Assembly (NCBI RefSeq): GCF_014174405.1
Contig: NZ_JACEGA010000001.1
Location: 2,323,001 to 2,387,000, forward strand
Direction of reading: 5' to 3'
DNA length: 64,000 nt
Origin: Variimorphobacter saccharofermentans
Lineage (GTDB): Bacteria > Bacillota > Clostridia > Lachnospirales > Lachnospiraceae
Shown here: positions 44,913-54,440 of the stretch, in pieces
Layout of the letters: every line of letters starts with the position of its first letter
Numbering within the stretch: the stretch's first letter is position 1
Notes under the pieces: model-generated
The model's input: only the letters and a program-made list of their open reading frames with translations
What the model was told of the DNA's origin: nothing
The model's database searches: none
Position numbers and translations under genes: made by a program

Positions 44913-45650
44913 TTAATAGAGTATGCTAGGTATTAATATTGCATATACCAGTAAGTTTCCTAATCCATGAATAATTACTCCAGGCCAAATCGATTTATAC
45001 CTTTGGCATAAATAAGGAACAATCAAAGTTACTGGTATAAGTGTAATAAACGACCATCTCATAAATAGATGAATACATATATTCCATAGTAATCCGTTTA
45101 CTAACCATGCCCATTTGCCAAAGTATTTCTCCATTCGGGGCAGTGCATATCCTCTCCACAACAATTCCTCACAGCCAATATTCGTAACCAACCACAATAG
45201 CCAGAAAAATATCGGGAAGACATTCCTATTCATTTTTATGCCGAGAAAAGTGTCAAGCGGAACTTTTAAATCCATATCTGTTCTAAAAAGATCTGGATAA
45301 TAACTTGGAACATGAAATCCGGGCAGTGACGCAAGAAATGGCCTGGAAAAGCTTAATAACGATTCTAACACCTGCACTACAATGAATGCACCAATAACGA
45401 TTAATATTTGCTTTTTACTTAGTCTACCAATCATAAAATACTTTTTAAAACTATGCTCACTTGTGAAATATCGGATGAATATATATCCAACCATGACAAG
45501 TATTGGCCCCCATAAGCATAAATACGCTGACCAATGTATCGAAATGTTCATCTTTATCAATACTTCGTATGCCCAATTAAACATAGCAAAAATACTTAAC
45601 CCTGGAATTCCAAAAAAAAGCATTGCCTTTTTCAAATCCATTTCCTTCAT
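44913..45650 (-). CDS. CPBP-family intramembrane metalloprotease
   Basis: A 245-residue membrane protein with about seven helices and the CPBP (Abi/CAAX-protease-like) motifs EELLWRGYALPRME and HLFMRW, the second supplying metal-binding His. Such proteins process prenylated or other membrane peptides, or give bacteriocin immunity. Its start overlaps closely with the end of a TetR gene (stop TGA, one base, ATG), with GGAGGG inside that gene, so the two form one transcript and the TetR protein probably controls it. Confidence 0.85.
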   Translation of the reverse strand: MKEMDLKKAMLFFGIPGLSIFAMFNWAYEVLIKMNISIHWSAYLCLWGPILVMVGYIFIRYFTSEHSFKKYFMIGRLSKKQILIVIGAFIVVQVLESLLSFSRPFLASLPGFHVPSYYPDLFRTDMDLKVPLDTFLGIKMNRNVFPIFFWLLWLVTNIGCEELLWRGYALPRMEKYFGKWAWLVNGLLWNICIHLFMRWSFITLIPVTLIVPYLCQRYKSIWPGVIIHGLGNLLVYAILIPSILY

Positions 45651-45651
45651 G

Positions 45652-46275
45652 TCAAATCCCTCCATTCTCACCTTTAATAAACAGTGAATCAAAAGTTGAC
45701 TTCATGATTAGCTCTAATGCTTCCTGTCCAGATCGACCTATCATATTTTGATTAACATATATCATAAATAAGCTCATCAGAGATGCATTAAAGACTTCAT
45801 CAGACACGGTCAGCACATAACCCATTTGCTTTGCTTTATCAATGAAATCCATCACCCTATTTTGATCCTGAAGGGCTCCTCGCTCTTTTTCTTCTTCACC
45901 GAGTTTCGTCCATATTTCATATAGTAATTGTGGATCATTATGAATATGCAATAATGGCTCCTTATCCATATAACTTAATGATTTCAAGACTGTAAATTTT
46001 AGCGCCTCTGGAAATTCATATTTCATTAAGAATTCGTGCAAGTTATCCATTTCTTCCTTATGCATTTGAACTTCAATATCCATAATTAAGTTATAGACCA
46101 ATGATTCTTTGGAAGTATAAAAATTATAAAAGGAACCTTTTGCTATACCAACCTTTTCAACAATTTTATCAATACTAGTTTTTCTTACGCCAAATTTCTC
46201 AAACAGCTTCTTTCCCTCGATTAATAGCCTCTTCTTTATCAACTGCTTTTCATGATCAGAAAAATGTCTAGCCAA
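45652..46275 (-). CDS. TetR/AcrR-family regulator (TTG start)
   Basis: A 207-residue TetR regulator with HTH TSIDKIVEKVGIAKGSFYNFYTSKESLVYNLI at about residues 28-60. The frame extends to an ATG six codons upstream, but TAGGAG then falls within that extension and points to the TTG at 46275, giving MARHFSD. A palindrome CAATGACTA-N11-TAGTCATTG sits between its -10 and start, so it is probably self-repressing. It is first gene of an operon with the CPBP protease. Confidence 0.87.
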   Translation of the reverse strand: MARHFSDHEKQLIKKRLLIEGKKLFEKFGVRKTSIDKIVEKVGIAKGSFYNFYTSKESLVYNLIMDIEVQMHKEEMDNLHEFLMKYEFPEALKFTVLKSLSYMDKEPLLHIHNDPQLLYEIWTKLGEEEKERGALQDQNRVMDFIDKAKQMGYVLTVSDEVFNASLMSLFMIYVNQNMIGRSGQEALELIMKSTFDSLFIKGENGGI

Positions 46276-46290
46276 AATATCTACTCCTAC

Positions 46291-46344
46291 CAATGACTAT
46301 TTTATATTTTTAGTCATTGTACCATAATTTCATATTATTGCCAA
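46291..46344 (-). promoter_or_regulatory. Promoter and palindromic operator of tetR-CPBP operon
   Basis: TTGGCA (46339-46344), 17-base spacer and TACAAT (46316-46321) on the minus strand, with CAATGACTA / TAGTCATTG (46291-46319) overlapping the -10 and transcript start. Typical autoregulated TetR layout. Confidence 0.75.
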
Positions 46345-46374
46345 TATAGGTAGCGTCTTATATATAGGCTTATC

Positions 46375-46760
46375 CTATGCCTCTTGTTTTCTTGATATAT
46401 AAAGTATCCCCGTAATTGATATAACAGCGAAAAATACAAGGCTTACATACGATATAAACATGGGGAAGGAATAGCTCATTTCAAATTGCTTTAAATCCAT
46501 GATTCTCCACGCAACATCAATCGGCAGCAAAGCTGCTAACGGTGCAACCCATGAAGCAAGGAATGAGACCAGTGAATAAACAATACTGATGCATATAGAA
46601 AGAAGAAAGCCTTTTCTTGCAATGATGGATACAAGCAGAATAGGTAAAATGCTTATAAACATCAAAAGCCCTGATAAAAAATAAAGCTTTAAGCCTTCTA
46701 TAAATTCTGTCAAGGAAACATTGACCCCTATAAAAATGCCTGACAGATTTATCCTGTTTT
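46375..46760 (-). pseudogene. ABC-2 type permease 3' remnant
   Basis: A frame whose best part is 112 residues (TTG at 46713) but whose homology-like sequence continues upstream as INLSGIFIGVNVSLTEFIEGLKLYFLSGLL without a start codon. It has three to four hydrophobic helices and resembles the C-terminal half of BcrB/ABC-2 drug-export permeases (about 240 residues complete). The N-terminal helices and any ATPase gene are missing. Probably the end of a deleted exporter gene. Confidence 0.6.
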
Positions 46761-46803
46761 TCTTTCTGATTCTAACATAGATTTATAATTTATTTTAGTA
46801 AAG

Positions 46804-46843
46804 AAGCTGCCTTACACTTAACCCATTCGTGTAAAAGCAGCTT
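46804..46843 (-). terminator. Hairpin after MerR gene
   Basis: AAGCTGC...ACAC pairs with GTGT...GCAGCTT with a small internal loop; followed by TTCTTTACTA on the minus strand. Probable terminator of the MerR gene. Confidence 0.65.
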
Positions 46844-46883
46844 AGAATAAATCACACAATAATTATTTACTTATTCGCACTCC

Positions 46884-48044
46884 TTACTTTTTATTCTCCA
46901 CATAATGTTTTAACGCAGTACCGATGTAGACAGCTGCACCATCTCCGAAGTTTCTATCCGTTGCATGCTGAAAGGCAGTGTTTGATAAGTATACCTCCGC
47001 CATATACCCCCAATAATTATCTCCTACTTCTATTTTTAACATTTCATTCTGATTTGCTGTTTCCTTTACTATATCTTCTACAACATTCTGGATTTCGATA
47101 GAAGATGGATCTTTACCTAAATCACTGGTAAGCTTTTTGTAAAGTAGACTTAACTTTGGCTGTGCTTCACCTAAATTTTCTTTAAGCGCTTCACCTATAA
47201 ATTTAGAAGCACCTTTACCATATTTCTGGTCAACCGCATCTATCCATTCAGAATTAACCAGATAAATTTGAATCACAGAATTCCAATAGCAATTATCTTC
47301 GTCCATGTTGAAAAGCTCATAATCCCTTTTAATTGTACCCTTTATTTCTTCAGCGATTTGCTGAACCTCTATTGATGAAGGTTCATTTCCCAAATAAGAT
47401 AACAGCTTCTGAAACAGCTCCGCTAATTTAGGATGTCCATCCTTCAATAAATCTTTTTTGAACTTATCATATTGTTCTGCTATTGTAAAAATGTCACTTC
47501 GGAAATTTTTCTTCATTGCTTCCACATATTTTTCTATACTGCCATACTGTTTTATTGCCATTTTAGCAATATCCGCTTCATTAGATTTACATTTTTCAAT
47601 TAACTCATTATATTTGTCCATACCACCTAAGTTGTTTATAATGATATCTGAAAATTCCTCTTTAAATTCTTCTAATGCATTATAGTACTCACTCATATCA
47701 AATTCTTTAAAACTCATTTCTTTACCTCCTTTTAATGTTTCATCAATGAGTTCAATCAAATCATTTAATCTGTCGCGCTTTATTATTAGTAACTTTTTCT
47801 GTTTCTCCAAACCCCTGGTTCTATCATAATCAGAACTATACAGAATTTCCTTTACTTCTTTTAGTGGTATATCAAGCTCTCTATAAAACATAATTTGCTG
47901 TAGAAGCATAATGGCTTCATCGTCATAAAGTCTATAGCCTGAATCTGTAATCTTGCTTGGTTTAAGTAATCCTATTTTGTCATAATAATGCAACATTCGT
48001 ACGCTTATTCCAGAAAGATCTGAAACTTGTTTTATAGTCCTCAT
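46884..48044 (-). CDS. MerR-family regulator with two TipAS domains
   Basis: A 386-residue regulator. The MerR helix-turn-helix (IKQVSDLSGISVRMLHYYDK) is at residues 3-22, followed by the dimerisation coiled coil to about 110. Two TipAS-like ligand-binding domains follow, about 120-260 and 265-385; both contain WxxxxQ/EVYLxN-like and (Y/F)GxGAxxxIGxALK motifs. Ordinary TipA/SkgA regulators have one such domain and bind thiopeptide or other antibiotics. The start at 48044 follows GGAGGTGCTGT. Probably an antibiotic-responsive activator of itself and of an unidentified gene. Confidence 0.85.
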   Translation of the reverse strand: MRTIKQVSDLSGISVRMLHYYDKIGLLKPSKITDSGYRLYDDEAIMLLQQIMFYRELDIPLKEVKEILYSSDYDRTRGLEKQKKLLIIKRDRLNDLIELIDETLKGGKEMSFKEFDMSEYYNALEEFKEEFSDIIINNLGGMDKYNELIEKCKSNEADIAKMAIKQYGSIEKYVEAMKKNFRSDIFTIAEQYDKFKKDLLKDGHPKLAELFQKLLSYLGNEPSSIEVQQIAEEIKGTIKRDYELFNMDEDNCYWNSVIQIYLVNSEWIDAVDQKYGKGASKFIGEALKENLGEAQPKLSLLYKKLTSDLGKDPSSIEIQNVVEDIVKETANQNEMLKIEVGDNYWGYMAEVYLSNTAFQHATDRNFGDGAAVYIGTALKHYVENKK

Positions 48045-48081
48045 ACAGCACCTCCAATTGGCATACACAAGTCTTATAATT

Positions 48082-48093
48082 TTCACCGGTGAA
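48082..48093. promoter_or_regulatory. Palindrome upstream of MerR gene
   Basis: TTCACCGGTGAA, perfect 12-base palindrome 38 bases upstream of the MerR start. Plausible MerR operator core, but I could not fix a -35/-10 pair around it with confidence. Confidence 0.5.
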
Positions 48094-48190
48094 GAATTTA
48101 ATTAATTATAACCCCTATGTTCATCATACACTATGACATAATGTCAGAGTCAATCATTAATGATTAGTTCTGAATTATTTATTTCTCTAT

Positions 48191-48233
48191 AAAAAAGTGA
48201 GGCATCCTACGCAAATAGTAGCGTAGGATGCCT
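48191..48233 (-). terminator. Terminator of AraC gene
   Basis: AGGCATCCTACGC pairs perfectly with GCGTAGGATGCCT (13 bp, 8-base loop), followed on the minus strand by CACTTTTTTA. Very strong. Confidence 0.93.
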
Positions 48234-48285
48234 TGTTGGTTATAATGTGTTATGAAAATTCAATCTCTCACTTCTACTGTTGATA

Positions 48286-49752
48286 TTAAAGCTCGGCGCT
48301 AAACATATAAGCCGTGCTGTAATTTTCGTAACCGTTTAAGAATACCTCAGCAGTCCAGTACTTTTCGGGATAAGGAATGTTGACTCCTGAACCAAGCATA
48401 ATGTTCCTGGTGATATCGTACATAGCATCACTGTCAAACCCCTCACGTCTGTGCATTGCTTCCACATCACCGGAGAAGGTGGCATAAGCAAATTGTGAAA
48501 CGTAAGGAGGCCCAACCTTACCATCGCTAGCCGGTTCAAAATCAAAATAGAGCCAGCCTTCCGGCACAGGGGTCTCAGCCTTCATAAACCTTCCCCATAC
48601 ACCGTGCCACGGACCTATATCGACACCTAAGCCATAATGGTGCATAAATAATACATCATAAGTAAGTTCGGAGTTGAACTCACTCATTTCATCAAGTGTT
48701 TTAAAGAGTCGCCTGCGAACTTCTATATTGCTTAACTCGTCGCCCTCCCGGCCAATAAAACGCATAGCGGGCTTTTTTATATACTCAAAGCTGTCAACCT
48801 TGAAACCATTTTGCTGCATAGTAACTACCTCTGGCATAAACAGTGCCCACTGCACAGCTGCATCACAGTCCTTTAAGTAGTTTATATATCCATATAACTC
48901 AACTGTATTTGTGCCAGTAGGTCCGGTTTTACTTCCGGCAATTAGCTCTCTTATGTTGCGTTCACGCATTGCTGAAAAATCAGAAAACACTCTGGTAACC
49001 ACCGGCTGTAGTCTTGTATCATGACTATGACCCGAAAGTTCCTCATCAAACCTGTCAAGTGCCTTAAATACAGCTGGATTAACCACACCAGAGGGTTCTA
49101 ACTCAAGCAGGCAGGCACGAAGCTGCGCATTTTGCTCCTTAAACCGTGTGAACACACCCTGCATTAGTATTTGCTCGTTTTCAGATATTTTATCGTCACT
49201 CCATTGTGAATTATCCAAAATCCATTCGGTCAGCGCATCAAACACATTTGGGTTTTGCTCTCTCGCCTTACCTGCCCAGGTAATAAGTCTCTTATATTTT
49301 TCTTCATTGCTCAGCTTCTCATCCTCATGCTCATAGGTATCTCTCCAATAGAACTCGTCAATTAAGCGGCGTGACATACTAAATCCTCCTTGAACTGATA
49401 TATTAATGGACAGCGGATAGAATATTTTAATCTTATTCTGCTGCACCTTCGATGGAGGAAAGCCGTGAAAACGAGTAAAAGCCTTCGAAAAACTTTCACT
49501 GGAGTCATACCGATATCGCATAGCCACATCAAGGATTTTACTGTTCGGCTTCATTAATTCCTGGGCTGCACAGCTTAATCTCCTGTTACGAATGTATTCT
49601 CCGACAGTTATGCCCAAAACCACATGAAAAATAAACTGGAAATGCGAGCTTGATGAATAAACCTGTTTTGACACATCTTCAGAATTGATATCGTCAGTCA
49701 AATGATTTTCGATGTATTGTATAGCTCTCGATAAGCTTTCTATCCAATTCAC
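48286..49752 (-). CDS. AraC-family regulator with long middle and effector domain
   Basis: A 488-residue regulator. The AraC HTH pair is at about 1-105 (SRAIQYIENHLTDDINSEDV and DVAMRYRYDSSESFSKAFTR). Residues 110-320 form a helical region I do not recognise, and 325-485 are a GyrI-like effector-binding domain (SFEYIKKPAMRFIGREGDE, GWLYFDFEPASDG, TAEVFLNG). Typical members lack the 200-residue middle and are about 290 long. GGAGGG sets the GTG start at 49752. It probably senses a lipophilic compound. Confidence 0.83.
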   Translation of the reverse strand: MNWIESLSRAIQYIENHLTDDINSEDVSKQVYSSSSHFQFIFHVVLGITVGEYIRNRRLSCAAQELMKPNSKILDVAMRYRYDSSESFSKAFTRFHGFPPSKVQQNKIKIFYPLSINISVQGGFSMSRRLIDEFYWRDTYEHEDEKLSNEEKYKRLITWAGKAREQNPNVFDALTEWILDNSQWSDDKISENEQILMQGVFTRFKEQNAQLRACLLELEPSGVVNPAVFKALDRFDEELSGHSHDTRLQPVVTRVFSDFSAMRERNIRELIAGSKTGPTGTNTVELYGYINYLKDCDAAVQWALFMPEVVTMQQNGFKVDSFEYIKKPAMRFIGREGDELSNIEVRRRLFKTLDEMSEFNSELTYDVLFMHHYGLGVDIGPWHGVWGRFMKAETPVPEGWLYFDFEPASDGKVGPPYVSQFAYATFSGDVEAMHRREGFDSDAMYDITRNIMLGSGVNIPYPEKYWTAEVFLNGYENYSTAYMFSAEL

Positions 49753-49903
49753 ATACACTCCCTCCTTCAAGGGAAATTATAGAATATCATAAATTAAAAA
49801 GTCATGTCTTTTCATACGGAGATCTGTCAAGTCTTATATCCATTTTGATATTATGAAGAAGCACTCTTCACCATATTCAACTCATCAAGGTAAATGCAGT
49901 GCC

Positions 49904-50001
49904 TTAATTGGTTCTTCTGATACCTTCCTCATGTGCTTTTTCACGTTCAACCGTTTGTCCTGTCGGAATTCCCCTTTCGTCGACAACATCCAAAATTCCA
50001 T
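49904..50001 (-). pseudogene. Nudix hydrolase 5' remnant with frameshift
   Basis: AAAGGTG, ATG and then, after one missing base, the frame ILDVVDERGIPTGQTVEREK AHEEGIRR. This is the N-terminus of isopentenyl-diphosphate-isomerase-like Nudix hydrolases (MEILDVVDExGxPTGxTVERxxAHxxGIRHR). The start frame reads MEFWML, so loss of one A at codon 2-3 shifted it. Sequence identity ends at RRTN-stop; the Nudix box is absent. The rest of 49753-50127 shows nothing else. Confidence 0.75.
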
Positions 50002-50127
50002 TTTATTACACCTTTTCATATAAAATTAGCAATTAAAGTACCATATTTACATGTGTCGTTGAGTAGCAGGTCTTTCTCCTTAATCTATATATTATCTATT
50101 CCTTTAACTCAACTTTACTTAATTATT

Positions 50128-50622
50128 TCAATCGTTTCTTTCCTTTAACCCCGCTGGTAGATTGTTCTTGCCAGTAATAGAATCAACTTCGATCTTATAA
50201 ATATTCGTATGCTGCAATTCGGGGCAGTTGTCTACGGGATAATCCGAGAAACCACAATGACTGGTTATACTGCACATGCCGTACAGAATTTCATTGGAAT
50301 CTTCAACAAGAATGCATCTACCAAAGCCAATAACACTTCTATACCGCGTTGTTATTCCGCGAGCAGTCTTTTCATAACCGAGGAAGATATCACTTTCAAA
50401 GCAGACGTTGGCATTACCATGTATATGGTCAAGCTTAGTACCTTCTTTCGCACAATGAAAATATAGCGTTAGCGTATCATTGATAACTTCGAGGCCGAAG
50501 GATACTGGTACCATATAAGGGTAATTTTCACCATTCATAGCAATCCTTAGCGTATTACAGTTCTTTAAAATATTGATGATTTCAATCATATCGGTAATTT
50601 CTCTGTCTTTTCTTCGCATCAC
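50128..50622 (-). CDS. Pyridoxamine 5'-phosphate oxidase-like FMN protein
   Basis: A 164-residue flavin-binding split-barrel protein of the PNPOx-like family, near the NimA (nitroimidazole resistance) and related clostridial group. Features are MRRKDREITD at the start, PYMVPVSFGLE near residue 36, LYFHCAKEGTKLDHIHGNANVCF near 54-76 and SVIGFGRCILVED near 96. It binds FMN and reduces an unknown small molecule. GTG (50622) and ATG (50619) are both possible starts after AAGGAG. Monocistronic. Confidence 0.85.
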   Translation of the reverse strand: MMRRKDREITDMIEIINILKNCNTLRIAMNGENYPYMVPVSFGLEVINDTLTLYFHCAKEGTKLDHIHGNANVCFESDIFLGYEKTARGITTRYRSVIGFGRCILVEDSNEILYGMCSITSHCGFSDYPVDNCPELQHTNIYKIEVDSITGKNNLPAGLKERND

Positions 50623-50710
50623 AGTATACTCCTTTTAAGACAAACCATCTCCGCAGAGTCGAATTGCTGGAAATGATGTCTGTGAACAATTTTTTATAAA
50701 ATATAAAAAC

Positions 50711-51757
50711 TCATGTGGATAACATTTTCAAAATCATGGGAGTGATATATTCCAGTGAACATTGCTTATCTACTGCTCCAAGATTATAAGCAACCTTTGG
50801 CATTCCATAGACAACACATGATTTTTCGTCCTGTCCAATTGTTTTCGCACCTTTTCTTTTCATGGTAAGTAACCCTTTGGCCCCATCGTATCCCATTCCC
50901 GTCAGGATTACGCCAATCGCATTACTACCTGCTTCTTTTGCAACAGATTCAAACAGAATATCCACCGAAGGACAGTGGCCATTCACTTTTTCTCCCTCAA
51001 AGCAATCCACCTTATATTGATTGCCTATCTTTCTTATCTTCATATGCTGATCTCCGGGAGCAATTAGTACTCTCCCTGGCTTAACGTAATCCCCAGTAGC
51101 TGCCTCCTTCACCTCAAGAGGTGTACTTGTATTCATACGATCAGCAAACATCCGTGAAAATCCAGGTGGAATATGTTGAACAATCACAATTCCGGGTATG
51201 TTTTCTGGCATTGTTTTTAAGATATCATAGATTGCTTCTGTACCTCCGGTTGAAGCTCCAATGGCAATAATATGATTAGGATTATACTCTCGTTTCACTA
51301 CTTTATCGTCTACCCTAGGTACCGAGGGTTTTAGCGGCGAGTAGTCTGGTTTGTAGATAACTTTTGATTTAGATGCAATTTTTATCTTATTAATCAAATC
51401 ATAGATAAAATTCTCTACGCTCTTAACAGAATTCCCATCTGGCTTCCTTACGAAATCAACAGCTCCTGCATGAATTGCATCAAATACTGCTCCGTTTACA
51501 GCGCTGACCATAATGATTGGAATTGTATATTGAGGCAGAAGTCTTCTAACAAATTCAATTCCATTCATTTTGGGCATCTCCACATCACAAGTCATAATAT
51601 CCGGTTCATACTTCATGATCATTTCACTTGCTTCAAAGGGATCCTTTGCAGTGGCCACCACTTCTATCTCAGCTTCAGAAGAAATGCCTTTTGCTATGAT
51701 TTGACGAAAGATTGCACTGTCATCTACAACCAAAACTCTGATTTTTTTATTATCCAT
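50711..51757 (-). CDS. cheB: Chemotaxis protein-glutamate methylesterase CheB
   Basis: A 348-residue CheB. The receiver domain has the phospho-acceptor D58 (MTCDVEMPKMNG) and acidic D12/D13; the methylesterase domain has S169 (IGASTGGT), H195 (VQHIPPGFS) and D291 (GMGYDGA). It removes methyl groups from chemoreceptors and deamidates Gln, resetting adaptation. It follows cheR by 31 bases. The matching receptor just upstream is a pseudogene, so the pair must serve receptors elsewhere, such as the one at 41744. Confidence 0.97.
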   Translation of the reverse strand: MDNKKIRVLVVDDSAIFRQIIAKGISSEAEIEVVATAKDPFEASEMIMKYEPDIMTCDVEMPKMNGIEFVRRLLPQYTIPIIMVSAVNGAVFDAIHAGAVDFVRKPDGNSVKSVENFIYDLINKIKIASKSKVIYKPDYSPLKPSVPRVDDKVVKREYNPNHIIAIGASTGGTEAIYDILKTMPENIPGIVIVQHIPPGFSRMFADRMNTSTPLEVKEAATGDYVKPGRVLIAPGDQHMKIRKIGNQYKVDCFEGEKVNGHCPSVDILFESVAKEAGSNAIGVILTGMGYDGAKGLLTMKRKGAKTIGQDEKSCVVYGMPKVAYNLGAVDKQCSLEYITPMILKMLST

Positions 51758-51788
51758 AAAATCACCCCGTTACTTAGATTAGCAGAAT

Positions 51789-52616
51789 CTAGATTTTACG
51801 ATATATTGCGGGTTGAACATAATTAAATTTTGCCTCACCCCGAACTAATGATTCCGAATGTCCGATAAATAAATATCCACCATATTCCAATTGATCGTAA
51901 AATTTATTAACCAATTTATTCTTCGTTTCCGTATCGAAATATATCATAACATTTCTACAGAAGATTACATGGAACTTCTTTTTAAATGGAAATCGCTCCT
52001 CCATAAGATTAAATCTTCGAAAAATAACCTCTTTCTTTATTTTATCAGAAATTACATAATTTTCATTATCTATTTTATTAAAATAGTTTAATTTCCACTT
52101 TGGGTTTAATGTTTGAATCTCTTCACTATGATAGACTCCCGCAAGAGCTTTTTCTAGTACATTACTTGATATATCCGTTGCTAAGATTTGCGTATCCCAC
52201 CAAAGCTTTTCTTTTCCAAAATACTCATCCATAATCATCGCAAGAGTATAGGGTTCCTGACCTGATGAGCAGCCTGCGCTCCATATCCGAATATCTCTAT
52301 TTAATACAACCTTTGATAGGTAAGGAAGAACGATGTCTCTGAAATAGTAGAAATGCTTTTCCTCCCGCATAAAAAAAGTATGATTGGTCGTTATTTTATT
52401 AATTAATGTATGTACCGCCATCCCTGTTTTATCCGACTTGATATAATCAAAATATTCTGTAAAACTTTTAAAGTTATTTTGCATCAGAACATTTTGAAGT
52501 CTTCCTGTAACCAGGGTCTTTTTTTCATCTCTAAGATGTATTCCGTAATTTGCCTTAATATAAGCAGCTAGTTGTTCAAATTCTTTATTTGTAATCACTA
52601 TCACCCGTGTACCCAC
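51789..52616 (-). CDS. cheR: Chemotaxis receptor methyltransferase CheR
   Basis: A 275-residue CheR. The N-terminal helical domain is followed by the SAM-binding domain with IWSAGCSSGQEPYTLAM near residue 113 and ILATDIS near 146. It methylates Glu residues of chemoreceptors. The first codon is GTG at 52616; later GTGs at 52604 and 52598 are also possible, AAGGTGG favouring 52604. It precedes cheB in one transcript, with no C-terminal pentapeptide-binding extension. Confidence 0.95.
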   Translation of the reverse strand: MGTRVIVITNKEFEQLAAYIKANYGIHLRDEKKTLVTGRLQNVLMQNNFKSFTEYFDYIKSDKTGMAVHTLINKITTNHTFFMREEKHFYYFRDIVLPYLSKVVLNRDIRIWSAGCSSGQEPYTLAMIMDEYFGKEKLWWDTQILATDISSNVLEKALAGVYHSEEIQTLNPKWKLNYFNKIDNENYVISDKIKKEVIFRRFNLMEERFPFKKKFHVIFCRNVMIYFDTETKNKLVNKFYDQLEYGGYLFIGHSESLVRGEAKFNYVQPAIYRKI

Positions 52617-52624
52617 CTTCTAAT

Positions 52625-52675
52625 AAAGGGCTGTTACAATGAATTCTGATATGGAATCAATAGTAACAGCCCTTT
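52625..52675 (-). terminator. Hairpin between broken chemoreceptor and cheR
   Basis: AAAGGGCTGTTAC pairs with GTAACAGCCCTTT (13 bp, 25-base loop), directly upstream of cheR. Followed by ATTAG rather than a T run. It may end the receptor transcript, so cheR-cheB may have its own promoter. Confidence 0.7.
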
Positions 52676-52719
52676 GAATAATTACATTCTATAATTAATG
52701 TTTATTATACCGATAATAC

Positions 52720-53356
52720 TTAATACTTACCAAAATCATTATCATTTAAATTAATCGTTGTTTTCGGTTTTGCATTCTCTTTATTCTCAGTAACGACTGA
52801 ATTTTTATTCGACTTCTTTTCCACCATACTTTCAAGCATTGATAGAACTTCTGGGTTGATTTCCTCATTATTCGAAATTGTCATTCTCTTGAGCTTAAAC
52901 CGTTTAACCAGATCTTTTAGTAACTCTGCCTGAGCAGACAGCTGTTCGCTAGCCGCAGCACTCTCCTAAGATGTTGCAGAATTAGTCTGTACCACTTGGG
53001 ATACCTGCATAATACCTTGGTTCACCTGATTAATACCAGAAGCCTGCTCATTAGATGCAATCGCTATATCATTTACAAGATTTGCGACTTTATCTATTTC
53101 TGTAACTATTTTATTGAGTGATTCTGCTGTATCTTTCGCAATCTTTGTTCCTTCTTCGACCTTTTTAATTGAGTTTTCAATCATTTCTGTCGTTTCCTTT
53201 GCAGCATTTGCTGATCTAGCTGCAAGCGTTCTTACTTCCTCTGCCACAACTGCAAAGCCCTTACCATATTGGCCTGCTCTGGCTGCCTCTACCGCCGCAT
53301 TAAGAGCAAGAATATTGGTTTGGAAAGCAATATCATCGATAACCTTGATAATTTTA
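52720..53356 (-). pseudogene. Chemoreceptor gene, 5'-truncated with an amber codon
   Basis: Starts abruptly at [28 protein letters not shown], the signalling tip, right after the stop of the sugar isomerase-like gene; the sensor, membrane and HAMP parts are gone. The frame is intact to NSATS, then TAG (52966-52968), then ESAAASEQLSAQAELLKDL and on to a stop at 52720. The normal residue at TAG is Glu (GAG), so one base change made it. Both defects make it non-functional. Confidence 0.9.
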
Positions 53357-54199
53357 TTAAATGGACTCCGTATTTACCCCTGCTAAAGCAGCTTGCTCAC
53401 GTACATATGCTGATGCCTTTCTATAACTTTCAAAATCCGGCAAATGTTCAACAAACAATGTAGTATCCGGTCCAAGCGTTTCACAAAGTCTGGCTACCTT
53501 TTGATAGTTTACTACTCCTTTTCCTGGCATGGTCTCATGGATTAATGTTGTATAAGCATTGTCCATTACGACATCTTTGCCATGTATGCTCTTGATGTAA
53601 GGTCCGAGTTTGGTAAAGCATTCTTCAATGAACTCGTCACAGAAGAGATATCTCCTTGGACAATTGATCATATTAACAAAATCCAAATGCACTCCAAACG
53701 CCTTCCTGTCAATATCCTTGATTAGCTGAAGGTAATCATCCGGTGAATCGGGTATCATCCAGGGCATAGACTCTATCGTAAAAAAGGTCCGCTTTGGTTT
53801 AACAGAATCGATTATCTCTCTGACAGAATCAACAATCAGTGCATACGTATCCTCGGAATAATTATCCTTATAGAAGCCGTCCCATATTTCTCCTCTGCTT
53901 CCCGCTATGTTTACACAACAGTTTGCGCCTAGCTCATCTGCCAGTTCAAGTTGATGTTTGCTAAATTCCATTGCTTCCTTTCGTTCCATATCATCCATTG
54001 AGAGGACATTTTTCCAAACGCCAACTTCTCCAATTACCAGATCATGTTCCCTGGCACATTGTAAGTATGCCTGCCTCTCTTCTCTACCTGCCCGATAATC
54101 TATTGGAGCCAAAACCGCCCTGTATTTCAATTCCTTCACCAGACTATACCATTCATCTGGATTGCTATATGGCCTTTCTATTCCTCCGCCAATTCTCAT
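53357..54199 (-). CDS. Sugar phosphate isomerase/epimerase-like TIM barrel
   Basis: A 280-residue xylose-isomerase-like TIM barrel (AP endonuclease 2 family). Metal-ligand positions seen are E in FFTIESMPW (about 153), HLDFVNMIN (D/H about 183-185), IHGKDVV (H about 219), and E in LFVEHLP (about 258). It probably isomerises or epimerises a sugar acid or keto sugar. Its stop lies exactly where the truncated chemoreceptor begins, so its last few residues could have been altered by the deletion. GGAGAG precedes the start. Confidence 0.85.
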   Translation of the reverse strand: MRIGGGIERPYSNPDEWYSLVKELKYRAVLAPIDYRAGREERQAYLQCAREHDLVIGEVGVWKNVLSMDDMERKEAMEFSKHQLELADELGANCCVNIAGSRGEIWDGFYKDNYSEDTYALIVDSVREIIDSVKPKRTFFTIESMPWMIPDSPDDYLQLIKDIDRKAFGVHLDFVNMINCPRRYLFCDEFIEECFTKLGPYIKSIHGKDVVMDNAYTTLIHETMPGKGVVNYQKVARLCETLGPDTTLFVEHLPDFESYRKASAYVREQAALAGVNTESI

Positions 54200-54391
54200 G
54201 GATGTCTCTCCTTCTCATTGTATTTTGATTTGAGTTACTATCTGTAAGCGTAATTAACGATACTCAACTTTCCTTATCATATTATACTTCATCTGCTATA
54301 TTTTATAAAGTATAAAGCCGGTAAGCTATTCAATTTGTCGGTGCCATATACTAATAACGAAATACTAATTCTCCTTATAACCAAAATAAAG

Positions 54392-54421
54392 CCTAGGAGT
54401 ATATTTAACTGCTCCTAGGCA
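54392..54421 (-). terminator. Terminator of nitrogen operon
   Basis: GCCTAGGAG pairs with CTCCTAGGC around 12 bases, followed on the minus strand by TTTATTTTGG. It ends the eight-gene operon. The remaining 54200-54390 shows no gene. Confidence 0.85.
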
Positions 54422-54440
54422 ATGAAGTTCAATACATGTA

